Shown here one piece after another: positions 12,476-24,483 of a stretch of 64,000 bases of DNA. Within the stretch, counting starts at the first letter, position 1; each line of letters opens with the position of its first letter. Source of the DNA: Ajuga chamaepitys (Eukaryota > Streptophyta > Magnoliopsida > Lamiales > Lamiaceae); NCBI GenBank assembly GCA_958295605.1, contig OY282500.1:37152278-37216277 (forward strand). Direction: 5' to 3'. Under the pieces are notes generated by a model. The model did not search any database. It saw only the letters and a list, made by a program, of their open reading frames with translations, and was not told the DNA's origin. Position numbers and translations under genes: made by a program.

Positions 12476-12529
12476 ATAAAAGTAAAAAATCTGTTTAAGG
12501 AAAAGAAAAAAATGATAGAGTAATAAAAT

Positions 12530-12975
12530 TTGTTAGGCGTGGCAAGAGTGAAAGTTAGTTAGAGTGGAAGCGAAAAAGATGCGGGCGAGCGGAGAGAGCG
12601 CAACACAACACAACACAGAATAAAAAGGCAAAGGGTCGAAGAACGTGACAGTCAATTTCCACACAGCAGTTAATTTAGTCTTTGAGTTCTCTTCGTCTTC
12701 GCCAATCCTAAACTTGGTAAGATCACCCATAGATATGCATAATCATCTTTTCTTTAAAAACATATCATATATATTCTCAAGATATGCTTATACTAATGAC
12801 TTTGTGATTATATCGTATATTTCCTCCTGAGTCGGTGGTTTTTCTTTGGGTAGGGTTTTTATCGTGTACGCAGCTGATTTCTCGGAAGTTATCTTATTTA
12901 GATGGTTAGACCCCAATCGTAGTCATCCATCAACAACCCCTCCTCTCCCAGCTGTTGTTCTTCTCCCTCTCCCCA
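12530..12975 (+). promoter_or_regulatory. Upstream region of the zinc-finger gene
   Basis: A candidate TATA motif (gaataaaaagg, about 12617) is preceded by a purine-rich, then CA-rich (acaacacaacacaaca) stretch. Pyrimidine-rich sequence just before the ATG (cttctccctctcccca) is typical of plant 5' UTRs. A GTAAGA at about 12717 could be a 5'-UTR intron donor, unproven. The Helitron at 8765-12476 ends only about 500 bases before the start codon. Confidence 0.4.
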
Positions 12976-13794
12976 ATGGTGATTAATCAAGATCAAGATG
13001 CTGGATCCCAGAAACCATCTTTTGTGTTTGGACACTGGTTGAAGATTGACAAAGAAGAAGAAGAAGGAGGTATGGATTTCAATGGCGATCATATGACAAG
13101 GGTTTGTCGGATTTGTGGGAAGGAGTTCAGCTCAGGTAAAGCTTTAGGAGGTCACATGAGAATTCACGATCTGAAGAAACAGAAAAGTCGTGATCGTCCA
13201 ATTGTGCAAAACCCTCATGATGTTTATCTTTGTAGTGTCTGTGGTAAGGAGTTCCCATCAATGAAATCTGTATCTGGACACATGAGGAGCCATCCTGACA
13301 GGGACTGGAGAGGTATTGTACCCCCATTACCAGATGGTGGTGACACTGACAGTGTCGATCTGATGCAGTTGTTGAAGACGTGGCCGATCAAGGCCAAGAG
13401 AGGCCGCAAGCTCATCAAATACCAGGACGATCTAGCTGAGAAGCTCCATCTTGTGGAGCAGCTCATGATGCTGTCCAAAGGAGAACTGAAGAAGAAGAAG
13501 AAAATAAGGAAGAAGAAGATGAAGCTGTGTGATTTGAGCAGTGATAAATTCAAGTGCCACATTTGTGATAAGTCCTTCCCAACTCACCAAGCATTGGGTG
13601 GCCACTGTTCTAGCCACAACAAACTCACCATCAATGCCGGTGAAGATGATCACAAGACGAGCAATAATGAAAGTGAGGTGGTCGAAGCCCCGTCTAGTGA
13701 AGGAACCAGCTATACGGGGCAGAAGGTGTTTGTCATTGATCTGAATGAGGTGCCTCCATCTGAGGATGGTTCTCAACCAGCTTGCTTTTGGTAA
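12976..13794 (+). CDS. C2H2 zinc-finger repressor, ZAT-type, three fingers
   Basis: An intronless 272-residue protein; the first in-frame ATG is at 12976. Three C2H2 fingers: C44-C47-H60-H64 (helix KALGGHMRIH), C86-C89-H102-H106 (KSVSGHMRSH) and C194-C197-H210-H214 (QALGGHCSSH). Fingers 1 and 3 keep the plant ALGGH core; finger 2 has SVSGH. A lysine-rich stretch at 172-183 (KKKKKIRKKKMK) is a likely nuclear signal. DLNEVP at 255-260 fits the DLNxxP-type EAR repression motif, which in this family recruits TOPLESS-type corepressors. Known C1-type ZAT proteins are stress- or development-linked nuclear repressors; the specific role here is unknown. Lack of introns is normal for the family. No frame damage is seen. 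Confidence 0.93.
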   Translation: MVINQDQDAGSQKPSFVFGHWLKIDKEEEEGGMDFNGDHMTRVCRICGKEFSSGKALGGHMRIHDLKKQKSRDRPIVQNPHDVYLCSVCGKEFPSMKSVSGHMRSHPDRDWRGIVPPLPDGGDTDSVDLMQLLKTWPIKAKRGRKLIKYQDDLAEKLHLVEQLMMLSKGELKKKKKIRKKKMKLCDLSSDKFKCHICDKSFPTHQALGGHCSSHNKLTINAGEDDHKTSNNESEVVEAPSSEGTSYTGQKVFVIDLNEVPPSEDGSQPACFW

Positions 13795-15358
13795 TAACCT
13801 TATTCCAAGTGTCTTTGTTTTGGTATTAGCTAGAGCTAGTTGACTGATTTTGGGTAGTTGACAATGGTGGTTTCGGTTAAATGACTGTTGGCGATGGTGA
13901 AAAAGGAACCATCTTGGTTCTTTCTCTATTGGTTGTCTTTTTGTGTTTATGTAACTAGCTTTGATGCTTTGATCCCCTACAATTTAGTAGTAATTTTTTA
14001 AATTACATGTCTTTGATGTGCAGCATAGCATAGAATATATAATCTTGTATTTGAATAGTGGATGCTCACTTAGAAAACATGACCTGCAAGTACTATTTAT
14101 AGGACTCTTGATATTTTAATTAAATATTTAGTTGAGAAGAATTTCTTATATAAAGGTTATGAATTTGTGGGTGATGGAGCTAGCACGTATTTTCCACAAA
14201 GAACAGCATCTGGGGTTATTGGAACTGGTCAAGGATCTTCACTAATCGATATATTGACAGTATTACAAGTTGAGACTTATAATAAGTCAAACCTACAAAT
14301 TCTTGGATTACACTGAAATTAATGGCAAAATATTGGATTTTCTCTGACGGGTAATTCCAAATTAATAACATCTTATATCTTTAGATTTATGGTGTGGGCA
14401 TTGGGTTGCCATTTGGCATTAAGGTACAGAATGGAAATGTAAATGTAGATACCACCTTCAACTGCTTTCTGCACAAATTCTCGTGATTTTACGAAAGCAA
14501 CTCTTTGCCTACCAATCATTTTGACTTTTTTATAATATGGCATCTACTTGTAAATGAGTTACGTCCAATTTATATATTTGTCTACATACTGACGAAATTT
14601 TACGTACCATCTATAATGGACTACTGTAGCATTTTTTACACCAAATGCATTTTTTTATTTCAACTTTCAACCTCCTTAATTTGTGTCCTCTAGGTTTATA
14701 GATTTTTAAAAAATGGCTTTTAATGTTTTTATTTGATCAAGTCAGAATTGTTGATGTGGCAGTCAGACTACTCACATCAGAGAATGCCACATCAATAAAA
14801 TCGGAAGTAAGTTGAACAAAGTTAAATATTGATGAACATTATAAAAATCATAAACTTAGAGTTATAAATTGGACACGCGATATAAATGTTACAGCAAATA
14901 TCATATATTGAGGATAAATTTAACGTGTTTATATCGTAGGTATTGATTCACGAAATCTTAATTTCAATATTTTTCACAAGGTATGAAACTGGTGTTTTGC
15001 ATTTTCCTAAAAGGGATTTAATTAGTGAGTAGTGATGGTGGAAAAATAATCTGAGTATATATGCTGAAAATTGAGTGTTGGTTGTTTTGGTAAGGGATTG
15101 ATTGAACGAGAATCTAATTTCTGAAGCGATTATACAAAAACTAGGTAGCTAATATTCAGCAAAAATTGATTATGGTCAAAATTAAGAACAAGGAAAGTTG
15201 TTGGTATTTGAAAAAAGAAAAAAGAAAATGAAACCGCAAGTCCGCAATCAGTGGACCACACCCAAACTTTGAATTTCGAATTTAAGGTTGGCAGTAATTC
15301 TTGCAAATACCCCTGCATATACTATGCCCCTATCAGGATTATTTTTAACCTTAATAAT
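13795..15358. other. 3' flank of the zinc-finger gene and gene-free DNA
   Basis: The first ~300 bases are T/G-rich, as for a plant 3' UTR. Beyond that the DNA is AT-rich with short frames only and no element ends I can define. It ends where the copia LTR begins. Confidence 0.5.
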
Positions 15359-15915
15359 TGTTGGAGTACAAAGAAACAAGAACAATGTTATTGGATTTTG
15401 ATTATTTTTCAGCTTAATAATTGTTGCAGCACAATAAAAACAACAACAATGTTACCGGATCTTGGCCATTCCACTAGGTCGTTCTCTCTAAAACGTTTCA
15501 CAACTTTGCCCAAATTGTGCAAGCAATATTTAGCCCCGTCGTCTCTAGGATAAAACGGCTCAAAAGTCTCTCTGTTGTGGAAGGACCGAAATGCTTGCTT
15601 CCTCTATTGCTTTGTTTCGGAAGGACTGAAATGCATTCTTCCTCTATTGCTTGGAATAGTGATAAAACTCTGAATAGATTGTAAAAAAGATTGTAAAGTA
15701 TTTTTTGTTTCTTCGTCAATCTTTTCTTCTTCGAGCATGTTCTTAAATAATAAAGATAATACGGATTTAAGTAAGTGGGGGCAAGTTGCGAAATTGGGGG
15801 AGAGAGGGGGAGAACAGGTCTATAGTTAAAAAGCTGATTGGGTCTTTATTATCCAAAACTTAATTTTTAAATAAAAAAATTAAACCCAATTTTTTAATAA
15901 AAACTCACTCCAACA
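15359..15915 (-). repeat. 3' LTR of the minus-strand copia
   Basis: On the minus strand it begins TGTTGGAGTGAG and ends GTACTCCAACA, giving 8-bp inverted ends TGTTGGAG/CTCCAACA. Immediately upstream is CAAGTGGGCGAT, the usual copia polypurine tract. The last ~70 bases are partly duplicated (two 'CAACAATTATTAAG' boundaries), so the true end could be either one. Confidence 0.8.
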
Positions 15916-16854
15916 ATCGCCCACTTGAGTTTTTCCAAAGCATTTTCATCAAGTAATATTATGAAGTTTGCATAAGTAAATGTGTAGATCAACTTGAACC
16001 TTCACATAGTACGTATGATTTAAATTTCACTAGAGTAAGTCTTAGTTTTGAACTATATCTCTAAGAACATCACACACAAAACTCCACGAGAAAGTGGTTC
16101 AAAAAGCCCGTGCTTTTATGGCCATGCACGTAGGGGCGGACCTACCCTAAGACTTGGGGTGGCCCTGGCGCCCCCACCCCCACCCCCACCCCACTAGTTT
16201 ATGTATAAAATATATATACTATGTATATTGTGTATTTATTTGAAGAATATCCTTCCCCCCTCCCGAAATTGTGAAATACTAGAATATAATTATATAATTT
16301 TCATAATATACAATAAAAATACTATAAGTTTTAATATACCGAAAACTAATGATACATCTCCGCATATTTAATAAATATTATTGATACTCTATTTAAATAA
16401 CAAATATAATATATTTATCACGAGTATATTAATGTTGGTAGGTGGTTCTTTCTTTTTCGGCCCTCCTAACCATATGTTATGGGTCTGCACCTGCATGCAC
16501 GTATATCCTGGTATGATGAATACTTTAGAGATTTTGCCCACAATCTCATAGGAAACGGCTTCACTTCCACATTCACATAGGCAGGTTTATCAAGAGTACT
16601 CTTATAGCTAGGTACCCGAATAATTGGATATATATAACCCATTTAGAGTTAAAAAAATATAAACTCAACCTTATGTCACTTCAGGATATCATGCTTCAAC
16701 ACAACATTGCTAGATTCTGAAATTATAAAAATATCATGATTTAATCATATTACTTATGACTTGTTATTATCCATTAAACCTATTTCCTGAGATCTCCAGT
16801 CTGTAAGTTGGGTTATCATTGTAAGTAACTCATCAATCAATCTAAAGGTAAAAG
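15916..16854 (-). other. Copia 3' untranslated region holding a hAT MITE
   Basis: Non-coding tail between the RNase H end and the 3' LTR of the minus-strand copia, interrupted by the 363-bp element at 16131-16493. No gene. Confidence 0.6.
16131..16493. mobile_element. hAT-type MITE, 363 bp
   Basis: The left end TAGGGGCGGACC and reverse-complemented right end CAGGTGCAGACC form imperfect inverted repeats (9 of 12). The 8-bp target duplication CATGCACG flanks it exactly (16123-16130 and 16494-16501); a ninth base T also matches. The interior is AT-rich and non-coding except for a C-rich stretch (cccccacccccaccccc, about 16170-16190). Confidence 0.75.
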
Positions 16855-17738
16855 TCTCACTCCTTGAGAGATTCTCCATACTTTCTCTCGTGATAATATT
16901 TTAGTCAAAGAATCAGCTAAATTTTTATCAATATGTATATGATCCATAGTAACAGCCCATGTAGATATGTATTCTCTATGTGCTTACAACGCATTTTTTA
17001 TTTTTTTCCAATTATAAGAATGGTTCTGAACTTTTATAATAGCCGCGGTACTAGCGCAATGGATCAATATTGTTGCAATTGGTCTTTCCCATAAGAGAGT
17101 ATCACTTAACAGACTTTTTAATCATCCTGCTTCTTCACTGGTTGTAGCAAATGCTACTATCTCAGATTCCATAGTAGACTGAGCCAAAATACTCTATTTT
17201 TTTTAACTTCTAAGAACAATCCACCAGCTATACTGAATTTATAGTCATTAGTTGCCTTGGAGTCATCTGAAAAAGGGTATTCCAATCAGCATCGCTATAC
17301 CCTTCTAGGACAGCTGGAAACTTCTCATAATGCAACCAAAAATTCACGGTTCTTTTCAGATATCTCATAACTCTCTCAATTGCATACCAATGTTCCATGC
17401 TAGGCCTACTTCTTAATTGCATAACAATCCCACAACATATGCAATGTTTGGTCTAGTGTAAATAGCTACATAATGTAGGTTACCAATAATTATGCTAGCA
17501 TACTCAAATTGTCTTACACTATCACTTGTACTTTTTAATAATTTTACACTAGGATCGTGCAGTGTGCATGCAGGTTTACAATCAAAGTAATTATACTTTT
17601 TCAGAACTTTCTCAATGTAATGTGATCGATCTAAGTATTTTTTTTCAGACCTAGTTATCCTAATTCCAAGAATAACATTCACTTCACCAACATCTTTCAT
17701 ATCAAAATTTGCACACAACAAGAATTTCACATTATTCA
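16855..17738 (-). pseudogene. Copia RT C-terminus and RNase H remnant
   Basis: Minus-strand frames read FDMKDVGEVNVILGIRI and SHYIEKVLKKYNYFDCKP (RT C-terminal part). They are followed by PSMEHWYAIERVMRYLKRT and AVLEGYSDADWN (start of RNase H, with its Asp in SDADW), then STMESEIVAFAT and NLADSLTKILSREKVW near 16860. The order matches copia pol. Frameshifts separate the parts. Confidence 0.85.
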
Positions 17739-19094
17739 TGTTCGCCTATTTTATAACCTAATGATCCGCAAGTGTACGGGTGCAAGTGTATATAACGGCA
17801 AGCAAGGTCGATCCCACAAGGACTGACTTAATGACTAGTTTGATACTCTAAGTATCCTAAAACACTCCTAACTAGGCTCTCAATTGGATTGATTTGATTA
17901 TTAAACTAATTATAGACTATTACTTAACACTCAAGTTTCAAGAAACAAGAAAACACTTTATCAAATAATCAAGATTGGAAGACAAATTCTAGAGAATTGA
18001 TTTCAGAATTAACTAAGTATGACAATCTAATTATTCTAAACTAGCAATGATTATTATTGTTATTAGACGGCACTTATATATATTAACTCTCCTTTCAAAG
18101 CAATTAACTTGTAGATTCATTATCCCTAGCCACCCTTTCAAGTCGACTAGACCTAACGAACTCCCAATCGATCTTAGACCAATGCCTACGCACTTATCTC
18201 ACCTCCTTTCAGAGCGCTCAACAAATACGCTATATATTGTCTTTCCATTCACAAATTCCTCCTTTCAAAGCCAACTTATGAATTATGTAGAAGTAGTTAA
18301 GTGATCAAGTTAAGCATTCATGAAAATAAATCACAACACATAGATAACGAATAACAATCATTAACTAGAATAGAAAACTTCAATTAATCAAACATCGTTA
18401 AAACCTACTTTCAAAATCCTAGAATAATAAAGAACTACTCACTCATGTTCATATTCATAACACAAATATGTTCATAGACAAACATGATTTGAAATAGAAA
18501 AATCAGACAATGAATAAGCACCCTAATCGCCGTCTTGATCTTGATCCTTTGATGTTGCTTTCCTCTTCAATATGCCTTCTAATGATCTCTAACTCCTTTT
18601 TTCGAGTTTGGGAACCTTCTTATATAGTTAAGGCTAAATTGGGCCCAAGATGGGCTCAAAATCATAAAACGCGCACATTTTATTTTGGACTCGGAAAGCT
18701 GCCTCGACCGAGTCAGAACCGGCCTCGACCGAGTTGGGTCAACTCGACCGAGGTAGAATACCCCTCGACCGAGTTGTAGTCTCTGACTAATTTCACGTTT
18801 TTCTCTTCATTTCTCACTCGATCGAGTTGCTAAACAACTCGACCGAGTCAGACTTTCTGACCATGCTTCAACACCTCTTTGCTATTTCCGACTTTTCTTG
18901 CTCGTTTTTCATCCGAACCTTGCCCAAATGGACTTTTTGGCCTTTTTATACCTGAATAACACTAAAACAAGCAGAAACACGTCATCTAGCTCAAAAGATG
19001 GATTTTTAATCACTTTTCGCCCAAATACACATGCATATGTCCCATATTACGACCTTTCATTGACCTAATATACATGTAAAACTAGCATGTATCA
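17739..19094 (-). repeat. Solo LTR, 1356 bp, with perfect target duplication
   Basis: On the minus strand it starts TGATACATGCTAG and ends AATAGGCGAACA. ATTCA occurs immediately on both sides (17734-17738 and 19095-19099), a perfect 5-bp target duplication, and no internal coding region is present, so this is a solo LTR left by LTR-LTR recombination. A TATA-like string (GGTATAAAAAGGCC) lies on the minus strand near 18940. The core at 18700-18870 repeats a CTCGACCGAG motif at least five times. The parent family, gypsy or copia, cannot be told from the LTR alone. Confidence 0.85.
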
Positions 19095-19099
19095 ATTCA

Positions 19100-19241
19100 C
19101 CCCGTGAATATTAGAACAAAAAGAAAAGCAAATCACCAACATAAAGACGTATAATAGTGCAAGACTCATGCTTTAATTAAATGTACTTATCACTTTCATT
19201 CACTTTAAAACCATGTAAATGACTAGATTATCAAATTTTTT
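19100..19241 (-). pseudogene. Copia RT palm fragment with mutated YVDD
   Basis: A minus-strand piece between the solo LTR and the nested copia. It reads FDNLVIYMVLK, then, in another frame, CTIIRLYVGDLLF. The position corresponds to the RT catalytic YVDD box; the first Asp is Gly here (GGT), so the enzyme would be dead even without the insertions. Confidence 0.8.
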
Positions 19242-19863
19242 TTATGAAGTAGGTTGTAATGACTTCACAATCAGTAAATCACTTATGGAAAAATAGCAGG
19301 AAAAGCAGATCAACAATTAGCTTTGAAGAAGCTGATTAGTAAAGAAAAAAACTCAGAGACTGTTCCATAGGCTTTAACAACGGTTTAACAAAATTAACTG
19401 TCAAAACCGTTTTAAAACCGTTTTCATTTTGAGTTATTATCCATTGTCGTTTTGATCAGCTCAAGTTCAATTTTCGTGGTGGTATTTGTTTGATTCTTGG
19501 TGTTTTCAGCTCCTAATTCATTCCTTCGTCCATTAGATAGTTAGAATAACTTTTATAGGCAGTTACTTCCGATTTACAACTATCTAGGGAGTGAGTCAGA
19601 CATTGAGAGAGTTACATCAAAAAGTGAGTTAAGCCATTTAAGTATATGTGCTCTAATAGATCTTGTACGGTGTAATTCTTGTTCCTCAAGTTTAGTGGAT
19701 TGATTTTCCTAGCCCGTGGACATAGGCACTTTGTGTTGAATCACGTAAATCGATTGTCATTGAGTTTTGTTTCAGTTCTTGTTTGTTGTTGATTGTGCAC
19801 ACAAGGTGTTTGTCAAATTGTTTGTGTGAGTATTGTGTTGATTTGATCTTATTCTTGACAACA
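19242..19863 (+). repeat. 5' LTR of nested copia
   Basis: Runs from TTATGAAGTAGG (expected TG start mutated to TT) to ...TTGACAACA. It matches the 3' LTR along its length, with visible substitutions and small indels. Confidence 0.85.
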
Positions 19864-20816
19864 AGTGGCGCCATCTGTAGGAACCTACAGAGGAGAGTAA
19901 CACATGGTCATCAACATGTTAATTTCTAGGATTAATTGACACCGAGAAGTTTAATGGCAAGAATGATTACGGGTTGTGGAAGATCAAGATCAAGGCCCTT
20001 CTTGTTCAATAGGGCCTTGCCGCTTCATTGAAAAGTGATAACGGATCTCCAGAGAAAATGGAGTAAAGTCAGAAGTAAGAAATCGTTGAGAAGGCTCATA
20101 GTCTTGTGATTAATGTGTCTCTCTGATAAGGGCCTTAGAGAGGTTTCAAAGGAAACTGATGCTGCAAGTGTGATACGGAAGCTGGACAAGCTTTATATGA
20201 TAAAATCCACAGCCAATCGACTATACCTGAAGTAGAAGTTATTCTCTTACAAATTCTTAAAAGAAAGGAGTGTAGAGGATTAGCTTGATGAGTTTCACAA
20301 AACTCTTGATGATCTTAAATCAATAGATGTCAAGATGGATGATGAAGATAAATCAATTCTGTTGTTAAACAGTCTTCCAAAGTCTTTTGACCAGTTAAAG
20401 GATGCTATGCTATATGGGAGGCAACTAGTATCTCACTACTGGAAGTTCAAACTGCATTGAGGGCCAAGGAGATGCAGAAACTGAATCAAGAGAAACTAGA
20501 TGGAAATGGAGAAGGGTTGAACATAAAGAAGGGGAAAAACTTCAAAGGCAAGAACCAAAATTCAAATGATTCAACCAAGAACTATTTTAATGGAAAATTC
20601 AAGGGGTCTGAGGGAAAAGAGCTAAGGAAATGCCAATTCTGTAAGAAACCTTATCATATAAGTAAAAATTGCTTTGAATGGAAGAAAAAGCACTCACAGA
20701 AGGGTGTTCAAGCCTCCAATTCTGCAGAAGTTGTTGAAGCTGCTGATGAAGATCCTCAGGTGTTGAATGTCTTAGATTTCAAGGGTGACAATGAGTGGAT
20801 ATTAGATTCAAGTTGA
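19864..20816 (+). pseudogene. Copia gag remnant (nested element)
   Basis: From about 19930 the frame reads EKFNGKNDYGLWKIKIKALL, the N-terminal gag pattern of copia elements. In-frame stops follow; later pieces include LLLNSLPKSFDQLKDAML. A zinc knuckle of CX2CX4HX4C form (CQFCKKPYHISKNC, about 20635-20675) is intact. The frame closes with a stop at 20814-20816, just where the protease motif should follow (WILDSS). Confidence 0.85.
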
Positions 20817-23770
20817 ATTTTTCACATGAGTCCTCATTTGGACTGGTTCTGTGAATTCAAAGAGCAAGATAGTGGGACAGTGATGCATGGAAATGACCAG
20901 GTGTGTCTTGTTAAGGGCAGTGGAAGCATCAGACTAAAGTCCATGATGGCTCAATCAAGATTCTGAAAGACCAAATCTTAAAATAAATCTTATCAGCTCG
21001 GGAACATTAGAAAAAAGAGGTTGCAATTTTAGATTAGAAAATGGCCATTTGGATATTCTGAAAGATTAAAAATTAGTAATGAAAGGATTAGAAATGCTAG
21101 TCTATTTTACTTGATTGGATCTGTGTTGATTGGTGAAGCTGATATGATAGTAGCGGATGAATGTAGTATGTGGCATGCTAGATTGGGACATGTCAGTGAA
21201 ACAGGCTTGTCTCAGCTGATGAAACAGAATTTGATAAGCTATAAAAATGGTTCTAAACATCAAGATGCTTGTGAGGATTGTATTTTGGGTAAAATAAAAA
21301 AGCTCTCTTACCCTATTGGAAAGAACTGTAGAAGGTGGAAGATATTTCTTGAGTTTGATAGATGACTTCTCAACCAAAATATGGTTATATGTGTTGACGA
21401 CAAAATCTGAAGCATTTGAAAGGTTCAAGATGAGGTTGAGAATGAAAAGAATGTAACTCTGAAGTGCTTAAGGACAGATAATGGTTTAGAGTTTTTGTCT
21501 TAAGATTTTAACAATTTCTGCAAGAATAAGGGGGTTAAGAAACACAAGACTTTTCAGGTAATCCACAACAAAATGGAGTTGTGGAAAGAATGAATAGGAC
21601 CATTTTGGAAAGGGTTAGGTGTACGCTATCAAGTTCTGGATTGGATAAGAGAATCTGGGGAGAAGCAACTTCTACAGCTGCTTATTTGATTAATAGATGT
21701 CCTTCATCAGCAAATGAAGGTGTGACACCAAAGGAGAAATTGACAGGAAAATCGCTATCATATTCACATCTGAAGGTGTTTGAATGCAGAGCATATGCTC
21801 ATATAAAACAAAACAAGCTTGAGGCAAGGGCAGTCAAGTGTGTTATGTTTGGATATCCCAGTGGAGTGAAAGGCTATAGACTGCTCTGAATCAGGTGCTG
21901 GAAAGATTAATAATCAGTAGGGGTGTGGTTTTCTCAAATAATATAATGCCATTCCAGGATAAACAAAAGTTGAAGCTCTCATCAGAATTTGAAAAAGATG
22001 AATCACCTGTCAATGTGGAGCCAAATGAAGAAGATCATGAGATTGGCTCAGATGAATTTGAAGAAGAGCTAGATCTTGGGACCAAGTATACAGAATGATC
22101 AGTTGGTCACGGATAGTTAGAGAAGGGTGGTTAAAACCCTACTAGATATGTTGATGACTACTTAACTGCATATACTCTTGTAACAATAGAAGAGAGTAGA
22201 ATATAATGAGCCTAGAGACTTCAAGGAAGCTATGAAGAGCAGTGATAGTGATCAATGGTTGCTAGCTATGAGAAAAGAGATAGACTCTTTCGAAAAGAAC
22301 AAAATATAGATTCTTGTGGAAAGACCACAAAACAGAAGTTGGTCAGTGGCAAATAGATCTTCAAAAGAAAGGTGTAGGTCATACACATTGAATCAGTGAG
22401 ATTCAAAGCCAAGCTTGTTGCCAGGGGTTTAACTCAGAGAGAAGGAATTGATTACAATGAAATCTTCTCACCTATGGTTGAACACTGCTCAATCAGAATT
22501 CTACTTGATTTAGTGACTCATTTTGATCTAGAATTAGAGCAGTTGGATGTAAAACAACTTTTCTACATGGAGATTTGAAGGAAAGAATTCATATGACTTA
22601 AATAGAGGGCTTCATCCTACCAAGAAATGAAAATAAGGTGTGTTTGCTGTAGAAATCTTTGTATGGACTTAAGCAGAGTCCGAGGTAGTGATATATTAAA
22701 TTTGTCACACACAGGAGATCTATTGGCTTTACTAGATCAAGATATGACAGATGTGTTTACTTGAAGTTTGCCAGGAAACAGGTCTTGGTGTTTCTTCTAT
22801 TATATGTGGATGACATGCTGGTAGCTAGCAAAAGCAAAGATGAGATTAGAAACTTGAAAGGTGAACTACAAAGTGTGTTTGAGATGAAGATTCTTGGTAA
22901 TGCCAAGAGAATTCTTGGCATGGACATTGACAGAAATATATCCAGTGGAACTCTGTGGCTTCATCAACAAGATTATTTCAGAAAAGTGCCTAGAAGGTTT
23001 AACATGCATGAGTCTAGAGTAGTCTCAGTACCATTAGGACAATAATTTAAGTTGTCTAAACAACAGAAGCCTAAAACAAGACTGAAAGCTAGGGAAATGA
23101 ACAAAATACCCTATGCAAATGTTGTTGGTACACCGTTATTTGTACTAGGCTTGATGTGGCACATGCAATAAGTATGGTAAGCAGGTACATGTCAGACCCT
23201 GGGAGAACACACTAGGAAGCTCTGAAATGGGTATTAAGATACTTGAGATGAACTAGCAGCTATGGGATTTTGTTCAAGAAAACAAGTGTCACTGATGGAG
23301 ATGTTTTGCAGCGATATGTAAACTCAGATTATGCTGCAAATCTGTATTCAAGAAAGTCATAGTCAAGGTATATATTCACTTTTTTTGGATCTGCTATAAG
23401 CTAGAAATCAATGTTGCGATCAGTTGCGGCATTATCCACAACCGAAGCTGAATATATAGTTGTTACTGCAGCTGTGAAGGAAGCAATGTGGTTGAAGGGC
23501 ATTCTTGAACAATTTGGGATTTGTCAGAAGCTTGTGAATGTGCTATGTGATTCTTAGAGCACATTACACTTGGCTAAACACCAAGTATTCTATGGGAGGA
23601 GAAAACATATTGATGTAAGACTCCACTTCATCAGGGACATTGCTGAGAAAGGATTGGTGAATCTGGTTAAGGTAAAAACTGAGGAAAATGCCTCAGAGAT
23701 GCTCGCTAAAGCTCTAGCGGCAGATACGTTTAGGTATTCTCTGCAACTAGTTCACGCTGGACAGATGTGA
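20817..23770 (+). pseudogene. Copia pol remnant: protease, integrase, RT, RNase H (nested element)
   Basis: Pieces in order: GAG-pre-integrase (MWHARLGHVSETGLSQLM, about 21170), integrase core and C-terminal part (VERMNRTILERVRCTLSSSG and VMFGYPSGVKGYRLL), RT (FKAKLVARGLTQREGIDYNE; YVDDMLVAS at about 22805, so the catalytic box is intact) and RNase H (STTEAEYIVVTAAVKEAMWL, about 23440). Frames are broken by stops and frameshifts throughout. It would have supplied the enzymes for cytoplasmic reverse transcription and integration. Confidence 0.88.
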
Positions 23771-23865
23771 AGTGGGGTTGTCTGTTGAAGGGTTGTGTTA
23801 GTTGGGTGGATTAATTGCTAAGCTTGAGGATGTGTTGTTGGTTGAATGTTCAGTCAAGGTGGAAA

Positions 23866-24483
23866 TGATGAAGTAAGTTGTAGTGACTTCACAATCAACA
23901 AACCACTTATGGAAAAGCAGTTGGAAAAATAGATCAACAATCAGCTTTGAAGAAGCTGATTCAGTAAAGAAAATAACTCAAAAACTATTCCATAGGCTTT
24001 AACAACGGTTTAATAGAATTCACTGTCAAAATCGTTGTAAAAGTGTTATCGTTTTGAGTTATTATCCGTTGTCATTTTGATCAGCTCAAGTTCAATTTCT
24101 GCGGTGGCATTTTCGTGATTCTTGGTGTTTCCAGTTCCTAATTCATTCCTTCGTCCATTAGATAGCTAGAATAACTTGTATAGACAATTACTTCTGATTT
24201 ACAACTATCTAGGAGTGAGTTACACATTGAGAGAGTTAGATTAAAGAGTGAGTTGAGCTATTGAAGTGTATGAGCTAGATTTTGTACAGTGTAATTCTTG
24301 TTCCTCAAGTTTAGTGGATTGATTCTCCTGGCCCGTGGACGTCGGCACATTGTGCTGAACCACATAAATCGGTTGCGCATTAAGTTTTTTTCTAGTTCTT
24401 ATTTGTTGTTGATTGTGCACACAAGGTGTTTGTCAAATTGTTTGTGTGAGTATTATGTTGATTTGATCCTGTTCTTTACAACA
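23866..24483 (+). repeat. 3' LTR of nested copia
   Basis: Begins TGATGAAGTAAG after a polypurine stretch and ends TTTACAACA. It pairs with 19242-19863. Confidence 0.85.

Larger units (their letters stand above)
8765..12476 (-). mobile_element. Gene-capturing Helitron, 3.7 kb, minus strand
   Basis: On the minus strand the 3' end is the hairpin CCGTGCAATGCACGG, spacer GCGGACAT, then CTAG (plus 8765-8768) followed by T. The candidate 5' end is TCTATATCTATAAAG at 12476, preceded by A. The hairpin core matches that of the 3694-6461 Helitron (gtgcattgcacgg), so the two are related. The cargo includes an HSP90 fragment in the same orientation with its intron retained, plus unidentified coding-like DNA, as expected of Helitron capture from genomic DNA. 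The 3' end is strong, the 5' end moderate. Confidence 0.55.
19242..24483 (+). mobile_element. Complete but defective Ty1/copia element nested in the older copia
   Basis: 5242 bp with two LTRs (19242-19863, 23866-24483) and a TTTTT target duplication (19237-19241 and 24484-24488). The internal order is gag, protease region, integrase, RT, RNase H, which is copia. Just after the 5' LTR, TGGCGCCATCTGTAGGAAC is the likely primer-binding site; AAGGTGGAAA before the 3' LTR is the likely polypurine tract. Many in-frame stops make it non-functional. It split the host copia's RT codons. Confidence 0.9.

Noticed and set aside
13224..13776. Minus-strand ORFs of 112-114 codons
   Set aside because: Antisense shadows of the zinc-finger gene.
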